Origin: Bacteroidia bacterium
GTDB taxonomy: Bacteria; Bacteroidota; Bacteroidia; Bacteroidales; Azobacteroidaceae
NCBI GenBank assembly: GCA_026000155.1
Contig: BNYG01000024.1
Location: 1-41,373 of the forward strand
Direction: 5' to 3'
DNA length: 41,373 nt
Shown here: positions 8,924 through 17,311 of the stretch, piece after piece
Position numbering within the stretch: the stretch's first letter is position 1
Layout of the letters: every line of letters starts with the position of its first letter
Program-made: the position numbers and the translations under genes
The notes under the pieces: model-generated
The model's input: only the letters and a program-made list of their open reading frames with translations
The model's database searches: none
Told to the model about the DNA's origin: nothing

Positions 8924-9388
8924 TTACCATTTCATGGCGTTAGTGCATATTGCTTTCCGTATCCAGCCGGAACTACCTTTTACAATCAATATTTTGTCTT
9001 GTACGTACTTGATATTGAAGTTGGTTTCACCGGCTTGCTTTTCATTGGCATAGACAAATATTCCATTTACGGAAAAAACAGTGATTTTTTCTGAAACCGG
9101 ACTGTTTATACGAAGATTGCCGTCTTGGATGCTTAGTGTGGCTTCTGTTGGACTGGGCGTATGAATGTTCACAGTATTTTCGGTGATGGTTCCGAAATCT
9201 TTCCAAACATCAGCGGTTTCGTAAAGCGATTTTGTTCCGGCAGGAACGATTAATGTGACGGCACTCAAATCAACTTTCTTGAACAAACGTGGAACAGCCA
9301 AAGGAGTATTCCACTGAACTTCAACCTCTTTTAAAGCATTGCACCCCAGAAAAGCATAATTTCCAATAGATGTCACACTATTGCCCAT
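8924..9388 (-). pseudogene. C-terminal remnant of a BspA-like leucine-rich-repeat protein with sorting tail
   Basis: The first residues (GNSVTSIGNYAFLGCNALKEVEV) are a partial LRR_5/BspA-type repeat. Normally many such units follow a signal peptide; here less than one full repeat remains and no signal peptide exists. A linker (PAGTKSLYETADVWKDFGTI) typical of these proteins follows. A C-terminal domain of about 60 residues comes last (LRINSPVSEKITVFSVNGIFVYA ends in ILIVKGSSGWIRKAI-like sequence), resembling the type A sorting domain of type IX secretion. The frame stays open upstream, but through a family C palindrome and into the end of the ATPase gene, without recognisable LRR sequence. 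The gene therefore lost its 5' part at about 9400 and is probably dead. Confidence 0.7.
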
Positions 9389-9406
9389 CGATCCACTATT
9401 TTTATG

Positions 9407-9435
9407 GTAAGGGCGACCGCAAGGGTCGCCCTTAC
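9407..9435. repeat. Family C palindromic repeat
   Basis: GTAAGGGCGACC and GGGTCGCCCTTAC form a near-perfect foldback around CGCAA. A related copy lies at 10172-10200, so the two bracket the ATPase gene. This one marks the break point of the LRR remnant. Confidence 0.8.
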
Positions 9436-9446
9436 GGCGGTTTCCG

Positions 9447-10124
9447 TTACAATGTGGTTTCCGTCACCAACTGTCCGTCGAACAGGCTGATGATTCTTCC
9501 GGCAAAACCGGCATCGTGTTGGCTGTGCGTTACCATGACGATGGTGGTGCCGTCTTTGTTCAGTTCGGTGAGCAGATTCATCACTTCAAGACCGTTTTTG
9601 GAATCCAGATTACCGGTCGGCTCATCGGCGAGTATCAGTTTCGGATTGGCGACCACGGCGCGGGCAATGGCGACACGCTGTTGCTGACCGCCCGAAAGCT
9701 GTTGCGGGAAATGTTTGGAACGATGCGTGATTTGCATCCGTTCCATGGCTGCGTTCACTCGCGTTTTCCGTTCCGATGACGGAATACCCATGTAAAGCAG
9801 GGGCAGTTCGATGTTTTCATACACGTTCAACTCGTCAATCAGGTTGAAGCTCTGGAAGACAAAACCGATAATGCCTTTACGCAGTTTGGTGCGTTCCGAT
9901 TCGCTGAACTTGCTGACATCCGTGCCGTTCAGATAATACTTGCCTTCCGAAAGATTGTCCAACAATCCCAGAATGTTCAGCAGGGTGGATTTTCCACAAC
10001 CCGAAGGTCCCATCACGGCGACAAATTCACCTTCTTTAATTTCAATACTTACACCGCTCAATGCGTGCGTTTCTACTTCGTCGGTACGAAATACTTTTTT
10101 CAAATTTTCTGTTTTAATCATCAT
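9447..10124 (-). CDS. ABC transporter ATPase, LolD/MacB type
   Basis: A 225-residue cytoplasmic ATPase that should power the adjacent FtsX/MacB-type permeases. All motifs are present: Walker A GPSGCGKST (39-47), Q-loop Gln91 in VFQSFNL, signature LSGGQQQR (143-150), Walker B LILADEPTGNLD (from 163) and the switch His200 in VTH. GNLD after Walker B and the FxTDEVET start are typical of the LolD/MacB/FtsE group rather than importers. It is the only ATPase gene seen beside seven permease genes, so it may be shared by all of them. It is the most promoter-distal gene of the minus-strand cluster. It is bracketed by family C repeats on both sides. Start ATG may be the first or second Met. Confidence 0.95.
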   Translation of the reverse strand: MMIKTENLKKVFRTDEVETHALSGVSIEIKEGEFVAVMGPSGCGKSTLLNILGLLDNLSEGKYYLNGTDVSKFSESERTKLRKGIIGFVFQSFNLIDELNVYENIELPLLYMGIPSSERKTRVNAAMERMQITHRSKHFPQQLSGGQQQRVAIARAVVANPKLILADEPTGNLDSKNGLEVMNLLTELNKDGTTIVMVTHSQHDAGFAGRIISLFDGQLVTETTL

Positions 10125-10171
10125 GATTTTTCAAATTTAAAATGTTTATATTCAAATTTATTGTTATTATT

Positions 10172-10200
10172 TTAGAGGCGACCGCAAGAGTCGCCTCTAC
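10172..10200. repeat. Family C palindromic repeat, second copy
   Basis: AGAGGCGAC and GTCGCCTCT fold back around CGCAAGA. Same design as 9407-9435 with compensating changes in both arms. It lies in the gap between permease 1 and the ATPase gene. Confidence 0.8.
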
Positions 10201-10205
10201 GATTT

Positions 10206-12422
10206 TTATTCTGTTTTTATTACTTCGGCGGGATTTTGATTCGCCACTTTATAGACCTGATAAAACACGGTCAGAATCACCAATGCGAACGTAATCACAA
10301 GCACCAACAGGAACATCCCGATACCCAAACTCATCCGGTTGCTATAATTCAGCAACCAATTGTGCGCAAAATAACAGGCAAACGGCAGACTGACTATGTT
10401 TGAAGCGAGCAACAAGACGGAATATTCTTTCAGGTATTTGTCAATCATGTCTTTGGTGGTTGCTCCGGCGATTTTCCGGATGGCAATTTCCTTCCGGTGA
10501 CGTTCCATATTGGACGATGAAATGGAATAGATACCAAACACCGCTTTTACGTAATTGTAATATCCTTCCCATTTCCGGCCTTCATATTTCAAAATCATCG
10601 GATAAATGGGATTTTTCAGGCTGGAAACGTGAATGTCTTTGACTACGCCAATGATTTCCTTCTCTTGAGTCTGAAAGACTCCATTAATCATGGAGTTTGT
10701 CGGAACTTGTAATTTTTCTCCAATCGGATTCTCTTTGCCGATTAACTGAGCCATAGAATTTGTAATCAATATTTTATCAGATGTTGGAGAGTAATAACCC
10801 TCCGGCGTAACCATGTCTTCCTCTTGAAAGAGTCGCCCTTTTAAAAGCGGAATTTCCAATCCTGTAAAGAAATTTTCCGTTACATCAAAAATTTGAACTT
10901 TAGAACTTTGAGCATCGGATTTCCCTTCCCAACTCACTTCTCCATGTACAAAAAAAGGTTCTTCTCGAATGTTAAACAAACCGGTCGGGATAAATTCCCG
11001 AACAGACGGAAGCGACGCAATCGCCTGTGTGATGGAAGTCCTGTCCCTTGAATCCATCTTCATCCGGATGATTCCTTCACTTTTAAATCCGCGGTCAAAA
11101 TCTCCCATATAACTAATCTGCCGGTAATACACGAAAGCATAAGTCAAGGAAAAAACACATATAGCCAATTGTACACAAATAGAAAAATTCCGGAAATTCC
11201 GGTTGTTGTATTTGCTGTAAATCTGCGACAGAGAGGAAAATCGAATGAATCCCGATTCGGACAAAATACAAATCAGAAAAAGGAGAATGAATATAACCGC
11301 TGCAAGAATAAAAAATAAGGAATATATTTCACATCCCTCAATCGATATTTTGAATAGCTCTTCAAAGAAGGGACGAAAAACCAACAGGAAAAACATTCCC
11401 AACGGCAGAATCAAGAAAAGATGTAACCCTAATTCAACCTGAAATTGTTTCGTCAGGGAATAATTGTTCCCGCCTACCGTTTTACGCAATTTGAGTTCTT
11501 TGCCCCGCTGAAATAAACGGTTCAGAAATAGATTCACAAAATTGAAAACGGCGCAAAACAACAACAGCAAACCCGCCGCGGAAAAGATACGGATATAGTT
11601 GATATTGAACGATAAATCTGTTCCCAACTCATGTCGGGTTTGGGTAATGGGTGTGATATACAACTGCAATTTATCGTTTGTGCTGTTTTCCGTTACATAG
11701 TCTTTGATTTTGTCTTGAAATGCTTTCAGGTCTGCATTTTTGTTTAGCAGGATAAAAATCTGGTTATCGTTTAAAAACCATCTCTTTTCCGTTTCCGCTT
11801 GTTTTTCCATCATTCGACGGAAAATATCCACCCGATAACCTTCATTCTGAAAATTAGAATTCGACGGTGCATCTTTGATAACAGCAACAATGTTTAAGGT
11901 GCTTCTGTAGCCGTCGGTCAATGTTTTTCCGATGGCATCTTCGGGTGTTTCCCAAAATTTGCGTACAAAAGTTTCCGTCACCACCAAATCCTCCGGAGCA
12001 TAAAGCAGATGCTCCGATTTTCCTGCAATAATTTCCGGAGGAAACAGTTCAAGAAAAAATTCGTCCACAAACTGGAATTTCGGATTTATCGTCAGCATTT
12101 TGTCTCCTTCTTTGATGGCAGAACCGGTATTCGGATAAATCGGCGCTACTTTTTCCGTTTCCGGAAAATCGGTCATCAGTTTTTCGGCAACGATGAAAGG
12201 CAAGAGGGCCGTTTTATCTCCGGATTGTTTATCAACGCCATACAATTGATATATCCGTTTCGACTCGGGATAAAAACCATCATACGAGGTTTCATACCTC
12301 AGCCAATAATAACCCAAGGAAGAAAATGATATTCCCAAAGCCAATCCGGTAATACCCATCAAGCTTTGCAGTTTGTATTTCCACATATTGCGGAATGCGA
12401 CGGTTAGATAGTGTTTTATCAT
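10206..12422 (-). CDS. FtsX/MacB-type permease 1, with internal deletion
   Basis: A 738-residue ABC permease of the mechanotransmitting type. Seen: the first membrane helix at about 21-41 (LQSLMGITGLALGISFSSLG), a periplasmic MacB_PCD domain, membrane helices in the middle (YIRIFSAAGLLLLFCAVFNF and following), a second periplasmic domain and a C-terminal FtsX block with RHRKEIAIRKIAGAT and NPAEVIKTE. Its six paralogues have 50-80 more residues, including a helix, before RRKEIAIRK. Here the sequence jumps at about residue 626 from EGYYNYV to AVFGIYSISSSN, so that helix and the end of the second periplasmic domain are missing, in frame. The frame is open to 12467, but those 15 residues (MVQTKGSDNELKITN) come from repeat B; ATG 12422 (MIKHYLTVAFRN) matches the paralogues. 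It may be inactive. Confidence 0.9.
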   Translation of the reverse strand: MIKHYLTVAFRNMWKYKLQSLMGITGLALGISFSSLGYYWLRYETSYDGFYPESKRIYQLYGVDKQSGDKTALLPFIVAEKLMTDFPETEKVAPIYPNTGSAIKEGDKMLTINPKFQFVDEFFLELFPPEIIAGKSEHLLYAPEDLVVTETFVRKFWETPEDAIGKTLTDGYRSTLNIVAVIKDAPSNSNFQNEGYRVDIFRRMMEKQAETEKRWFLNDNQIFILLNKNADLKAFQDKIKDYVTENSTNDKLQLYITPITQTRHELGTDLSFNINYIRIFSAAGLLLLFCAVFNFVNLFLNRLFQRGKELKLRKTVGGNNYSLTKQFQVELGLHLFLILPLGMFFLLVFRPFFEELFKISIEGCEIYSLFFILAAVIFILLFLICILSESGFIRFSSLSQIYSKYNNRNFRNFSICVQLAICVFSLTYAFVYYRQISYMGDFDRGFKSEGIIRMKMDSRDRTSITQAIASLPSVREFIPTGLFNIREEPFFVHGEVSWEGKSDAQSSKVQIFDVTENFFTGLEIPLLKGRLFQEEDMVTPEGYYSPTSDKILITNSMAQLIGKENPIGEKLQVPTNSMINGVFQTQEKEIIGVVKDIHVSSLKNPIYPMILKYEGRKWEGYYNYVKAVFGIYSISSSNMERHRKEIAIRKIAGATTKDMIDKYLKEYSVLLLASNIVSLPFACYFAHNWLLNYSNRMSLGIGMFLLVLVITFALVILTVFYQVYKVANQNPAEVIKTE

Positions 12423-12455
12423 ATTCGTAATTTTTAATTCGTTGTCTGAACCTTT

Positions 12456-12529
12456 TGTCTGAACCATGATTTTTACAAGATTTTTAGGATTGCCACGATT
12501 ATAATCTTGTAAAAATCACGGTCCAGACA
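12456..12529. repeat. Family B palindromic repeat, copy 1
   Basis: Left arm TGTCTGAACCATGATTTTTA, right arm ending AAAAATCACGGTCCAGACA, with a centre reading ACGATTATAATC. A second TGTCTGAACC stands just outside at 12443-12452. It lies between permeases 2 and 1 and extends the frame of permease 1 upstream by a spurious start. Confidence 0.85.
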
Positions 12530-12532
12530 TAT

Positions 12533-14842
12533 TCAGTTCTTCGTTATTTCTTCCGCCGGATTCTTGACACTCGCCTGATACACCCGCCAACCGACGCTAA
12601 GCACAATAGCCGCCACCAATGCCGCAAGTATGAACAGATACACCCAAAGTGAAATAGCGGTTTGCGCAACATATTGCTCCAACCAGATTCGCATAACGTA
12701 ATAGCCGACAGGGAAGGCAACTGCCGCGCCAATCAACAGCAACAGAAAATGCTCTTTGATAAAGATGCTTAAAATATCCTGAACCGTCGCCCCGTTGATT
12801 TTGCGGATGGCGATTTCCTTGCGCCGTTCCTCGCAGGTCAGGGAGATTAGCGAAATGAAGCCGAATATGCAAATCAATACGCAAACCGACGAAATAAAGG
12901 TGAGAATCTTCAGCAAGGCATTCTCCGAGGTCAGGAATTTATCATATTCTTCTTCCGTATTTAATGCATTGACAAACTTATTATCGGGATATAACTCCTG
13001 AGTGATTTGATCGAGTTTCGCCTTGCATGTTTTCCATGTTCCTTCTTTGTACCGGAATAAAACGGAATTACGAGAGGCGCCTTTTTGCGGATGAGTATAA
13101 CAGAATGGTTTGGCCGGAACGGTTGGCGCAAAATTATAGATATTTTTGACCACGCCTTTCACGGTAAGCCGGTTGTTGAATTTTTTTCCGACCGGTTCGC
13201 TCCATCCGAAGGCTTTTACGGACGATTCGTTAATCAATACCAAGCTGTCAGGGTCGGAATCGCGCAACATTTCACCTTCTATCAAACGAAACTCGTAAAA
13301 CGAGGTATATTTTTCCGAAACCGTCATATTTTCTATATTCACTGCTTCTGCTCCTTCGGGTTTTTCGTCCCATTCAGATACTCCATTGCTCATCCGGCCG
13401 TTCTGAGGTACTAAAAGAATTCCCGCCTGAAGCGTTTCCGTTATTTCCGTTATCTGCTTAATTTTATCTTCCAGTACGTCCAATTTTTCACGTGCAATAA
13501 TGGATCCCCGATTCTTAAACTCAAAACCCAAATCCGTATGATGCAGGAAATACATCTGTTTCAGGATAACGATTGTGCAAAATGCGAATCCGATGCTGAT
13601 AAACAACTGTGCAACAATCGACAGTTTACGGAAACGATTCTTGTTGCCGTGCCGGATGACCGTATTCAATGTCCTGCGCCGGAATATCGCCAAAATCACC
13701 CAGAATACCAGCAACGACAACGCAATTACCGCGCCGGTATAGAGCGCCGATTCGCCGTAAATGGCGGACAGTTCCATCCGGATTTCCGACAGTTTTTGGA
13801 AGGGCGCATGAAGCAATTGAATAAACACGCCGCCCAACAGCAAAGCAAAGAGTAAGGTAAGCGTGAACTCAACCGACAGCAGCGCAAACAGCGAACGTTC
13901 GGATGCGCCGCACACCGTCCGCAGCGCCAATTCTTTTTGACGTATCCGGAAGCGACTGAGAAACAGGGTCAGGTAATTGAACAGGCTGCACAAAATAAGC
14001 AGCGAACCGGCCAGAGCGAAAATCAGGATGTGCTGAAACTTGACTTCCCTTTTGATGTTGACGTCGGTATAACGCAACTGCGTAAGCGGAGTCAGGGTCA
14101 TTCCCTTGATTTTCCGGTCGCTCTGATTAAGGTCGTATTCATTCAGTTTTTTTCGGAAAACCTCGGCATCCACGCCGGGCGCCAACCGAAGCAAGGTATT
14201 TTCGCCGCCACTCATACTCCAGTTTGCGCCTGTTTTCATAGCAGAAGAATAAAATGCTTCCAAAAAGTCGAACGGATAATTGCTTCGTTTGGGCAAACCG
14301 GTCACTACCGCGCAAATTGTATATTCCTGCGACCAGTGTTTTATCACTTTCCCAATCGGGTCTTCCCTGCCGAACAGCTGACACGCTTTTTCCTGCGTAA
14401 TGGCTGTTTTTTTACTGTCGGGAATCAGAAAATCCCGGTTGCCTTCTACAATCCGGACATCGAAGAAATGGAAAAAAGAGGAATCGACAGTAGCAAACTC
14501 CGCCGGATATTCCACACCTTCGATTTCGATTTTGTTGCCGGGCCAATTTGGAACAATCGCAATCGCTTCCGTTATTTCCGGAAAAGTGGCTTGTAAAAAG
14601 CCGGCCAAAGGATAAGGTGTCTGCCGGGACATGCCGGTAGAAGAAAATACATCCGGGATATTTACGCAATACATTCGTCCGGCATCGCGATGAAAATCAT
14701 CGAACGTCATCTCGTAGCGAATCCATAAACTCGCCAAGGCGAAGCAGGTAAAACCTACCGCCAAGCCCACGACGCTAATCAGCGTCTGGCTTTTGTACTT
14801 CCGCAGGTTGCGGAAGGCAACTTTTAAATAATGCTTAATCAT
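12533..14842 (-). CDS. FtsX/MacB-type permease 2
   Basis: A 769-residue ABC permease with the full two-block layout: N-terminal helix in FRNLRKYKSQTLISVVGLAVG, a periplasmic domain, helices in the middle (FQHILIFALAGSLLILCSLFNY and following), a second periplasmic domain and the C-terminal block (VCVLICIFGFISLISL, then EERRKEIAIRKINGATVQDIL, ending NPAEEITKN). It shares the WIRYEMTFDDFHRDA segment with permeases 6 and 7 and forms one subtype with them. It starts 15 bases after the stop of permease 3, so the two are tightly coupled. Such permeases transmit ATPase work to the periplasm rather than passing substrate through the membrane; the substrate here cannot be told. Confidence 0.94.
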   Translation of the reverse strand: MIKHYLKVAFRNLRKYKSQTLISVVGLAVGFTCFALASLWIRYEMTFDDFHRDAGRMYCVNIPDVFSSTGMSRQTPYPLAGFLQATFPEITEAIAIVPNWPGNKIEIEGVEYPAEFATVDSSFFHFFDVRIVEGNRDFLIPDSKKTAITQEKACQLFGREDPIGKVIKHWSQEYTICAVVTGLPKRSNYPFDFLEAFYSSAMKTGANWSMSGGENTLLRLAPGVDAEVFRKKLNEYDLNQSDRKIKGMTLTPLTQLRYTDVNIKREVKFQHILIFALAGSLLILCSLFNYLTLFLSRFRIRQKELALRTVCGASERSLFALLSVEFTLTLLFALLLGGVFIQLLHAPFQKLSEIRMELSAIYGESALYTGAVIALSLLVFWVILAIFRRRTLNTVIRHGNKNRFRKLSIVAQLFISIGFAFCTIVILKQMYFLHHTDLGFEFKNRGSIIAREKLDVLEDKIKQITEITETLQAGILLVPQNGRMSNGVSEWDEKPEGAEAVNIENMTVSEKYTSFYEFRLIEGEMLRDSDPDSLVLINESSVKAFGWSEPVGKKFNNRLTVKGVVKNIYNFAPTVPAKPFCYTHPQKGASRNSVLFRYKEGTWKTCKAKLDQITQELYPDNKFVNALNTEEEYDKFLTSENALLKILTFISSVCVLICIFGFISLISLTCEERRKEIAIRKINGATVQDILSIFIKEHFLLLLIGAAVAFPVGYYVMRIWLEQYVAQTAISLWVYLFILAALVAAIVLSVGWRVYQASVKNPAEEITKN

Positions 14843-14857
14843 ATCAACTCATGGTTT

Positions 14858-17191
14858 TTAATTTTTACTTATTTCTTCCGCCGGATTGACACGCGCCACT
14901 CTCAGTATTCTGAAAAAGATAGTCAGCATAATCAACGCCAGCACGACCACATAAATGACGACAAACAGTCCGACATTGAGCGACATTTGTTGTTCAAACG
15001 AACCAATCCATTGTTTTGCAACTATATAGACCAATGGAAAAACCACCGCACAGGCCACCGTCCACAAAAGAACATAGCTCTTGCAGAACAACCGGATAAT
15101 ATCTTTGATTTCCGCCCCGTTGATTTTGCGGATGGCAACCTCTTTTCGCCGTTTCTCGGTGTTCATGGCGATGGCGGAATAAATACTCAACAAACTCATG
15201 ATTACGCTGATAACGGCAAATACTGTGGCAAGAATACTCAGTGCATTTTCTGCAATAAACAGATTGTTTATTTCGGTGTATAAATCGGGTGTTTTATATT
15301 CAAGCGTTTCCGGATAAAACTTTCTCACACATTGCAAAATATGTTGTTTTACTTCTTTTTCTTTCCCGTGTATGGCTTTGACCGACAAGCAGCCGTTTTC
15401 ATCGTTTTCGTCCGCCAAACGAAAGACCAGTGGCTCTTGCGAGCGTTGGTTCGTTTTCTGTTCCGCAAGTATATGTACGGTTTCCATCACACCGATAATG
15501 GTGTAGTCTCCATACGTTTGCCCGACCACATTGTTTTCGGGGAAAAGGGATGCGAATTTTTCGTCCACCACCACATCGTTCATGCCGGAAGCTTCGGTAA
15601 AAAATGAACCTTGCAATAGCTTTAAGTGGAGGAAATCCGCATAATTAGGCCCTACTCTGTATTCCATGAAATTTTCTTTTTCATGTCCCTGTATGACTAA
15701 ATTCAATCTAACCCAAGATATCCAACGTAATCTATATTGTGTAAACAGGACATCTTCCACATAAGGCGATACTTTGATGCCGGATACAAGCGCTGCACGA
15801 TTTTCGAAAAAGAACTTGCCCGAAACGTCACAGGAAAAAATGCGTTTTTGTTCGGCTGTGGGTACTGTTGTAAAGATGGTTTGCCTTACCAAACCGGTCT
15901 GTATTTTGATAATCACGGTTGCCGACAAGAAAATCAACAGGATAATCATCTGCACAAACATCAAAATATTTCGTGCGCGGTGTTTGCTGTCTTTGGCGGA
16001 CAAACCCAGCAAAACGGTGCGCGTACTTAGCCGGTCGATAATATTGGCGGGAAAAACACATAACACAAAGGCAATGGCCATTCCGACAAGCGCATATTTC
16101 AATAATTGTATCCGTAGCGCATGTATCCCGAATTGTTGCGATAAATTCGATATTATCTGATTGCCGGAATGAACCATGAGCGGGTAAATCATGTCAATGA
16201 TTAACAAACCCGCCAAACAAGCCAAAGCAAACACAAGCATTACTTCAATCGCAAAGAGCAACAGTTGTTGTATCCGACTCGCCCCATTCACTTTGCGAAT
16301 GGCACATTCGTTCAACCGGTTGTAAAACTGCGCCATTTGAAAAGAAATATAATTGAACAAAGCAATCAGCAACACCAACAAACCAATCCCGAACATACAA
16401 CTGAGTAACAACTTCGTTTCTGACTTATTTGTTTCGGCGCCTTTTAACAACTTCAAATGTACTGAACCCGCATCTTTCTGTTCACGTTCAAAGTCGAAAG
16501 GATATTTATCAATTTGCTTCTGTACATCTTGTAACGAAACATTTTTGTGAAGTAGAATAAAGCTTCCAAATGGTGAAATAATATTGCCGGTTAAATTACC
16601 GTTGGTTTTATTGAATACCAATCCCTGCGTATTGAGAACAGAAGTATTAAACGGCAAATCTTTCACGATACCGGTAATTTGATATTGCTCATCTTCAATG
16701 CTTGCCGTTGTGCCGACAAACAATGCGGGGTCTCCCCATTTACGTGCAATCGACTCTTTCAGCACAATGCTGTTTGGCGTATGGGTAATGGTTTGGTAAT
16801 TGCCTGCAACCAATTCTAACGAAAAAAAGTGGATATACGAAGTGTCTGCTTCATTGAAGTTTAAATCTACTACTAAATCTTTCCCCTGATAAGGCAGGTG
16901 CATCAATCCGCTGGTCATAGGGAAGAAAGATGTGACATTTTCTATTCCGGTAAAATTATCCGTAAACAGATTTATATTACCCTTAATTCTTGAAGAATAA
17001 TTTTCTATTTCAACTTTATATATCCGGTCGGCATTTGGATATTGCGAGTCGGTGGCAAACATCATTTGAATGATGTAACCACAGAGGGAAAAGACGATAA
17101 AGCCGACAGCTAAACCAACGATCCCTATCAGATTCTGGACTTTGTATCTCCACAAGTTGCGGAACGCAACTTTTAAATAATGTTTTATCAT
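14858..17191 (-). CDS. FtsX/MacB-type permease 3
   Basis: A 777-residue ABC permease. The N-terminal helix is in WRYKVQNLIGIVGLAVGFIVFSL; middle helices begin at LLLSCMFGIGLLVLLIALFNY; the C-terminal block has LATVFAVISVIMSLLSIYSAIA, then TEKRRKEVAIRKINGAEIKDII, and ends NPAEEISKN. The motif FYNRLNECAIRKVNGAS shows a second RKxNGA copy in the first block, as expected for an internally duplicated permease. It groups with permease 5 (same SAIAMNTEKRRKE segment and R-V-A-R-x-NPAE ending). Its upstream gap holds repeat B copy 2; permease 2 follows after 15 bases. All expected segments are present. Confidence 0.94.
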   Translation of the reverse strand: MIKHYLKVAFRNLWRYKVQNLIGIVGLAVGFIVFSLCGYIIQMMFATDSQYPNADRIYKVEIENYSSRIKGNINLFTDNFTGIENVTSFFPMTSGLMHLPYQGKDLVVDLNFNEADTSYIHFFSLELVAGNYQTITHTPNSIVLKESIARKWGDPALFVGTTASIEDEQYQITGIVKDLPFNTSVLNTQGLVFNKTNGNLTGNIISPFGSFILLHKNVSLQDVQKQIDKYPFDFEREQKDAGSVHLKLLKGAETNKSETKLLLSCMFGIGLLVLLIALFNYISFQMAQFYNRLNECAIRKVNGASRIQQLLLFAIEVMLVFALACLAGLLIIDMIYPLMVHSGNQIISNLSQQFGIHALRIQLLKYALVGMAIAFVLCVFPANIIDRLSTRTVLLGLSAKDSKHRARNILMFVQMIILLIFLSATVIIKIQTGLVRQTIFTTVPTAEQKRIFSCDVSGKFFFENRAALVSGIKVSPYVEDVLFTQYRLRWISWVRLNLVIQGHEKENFMEYRVGPNYADFLHLKLLQGSFFTEASGMNDVVVDEKFASLFPENNVVGQTYGDYTIIGVMETVHILAEQKTNQRSQEPLVFRLADENDENGCLSVKAIHGKEKEVKQHILQCVRKFYPETLEYKTPDLYTEINNLFIAENALSILATVFAVISVIMSLLSIYSAIAMNTEKRRKEVAIRKINGAEIKDIIRLFCKSYVLLWTVACAVVFPLVYIVAKQWIGSFEQQMSLNVGLFVVIYVVVLALIMLTIFFRILRVARVNPAEEISKN

Positions 17192-17216
17192 AATTGTTTA
17201 CTATTTATTCATTTAT

Positions 17217-17309
17217 TGTCTGAACCTTGATTTTTACAAGATTAAGAAGATTCTCAAGATTATAATCGTGGCAATCCTAAAAATCTTGTAAAAATCATGG
17301 TTCAAGACA
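17217..17309. repeat. Family B palindromic repeat, copy 2
   Basis: Starts TGTCTGAACCTTGATTTTTA and ends AAAAATCATGGTTCAAGACA, with centre GATTATAATCGTGGCAATCC. It fills most of the 120-base gap between permeases 4 and 3 and ends two bases from the stop codon of permease 4. Confidence 0.85.
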
Positions 17310-17311
17310 TT

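Noticed and set aside
12423..12467. Longer N-terminus for permease 1 starting MVQT
   Set aside because: The start lies in repeat B, and the five permeases of known start type begin MIKHYL. The added residues are repeat-derived.
12423..12532. Second sigma-54 promoter upstream of permease 1 (TGGCAATCC on the minus strand)
   Set aside because: No GC pair at the required 10-base distance; the TGGCA is part of repeat B and recurs in other copies.
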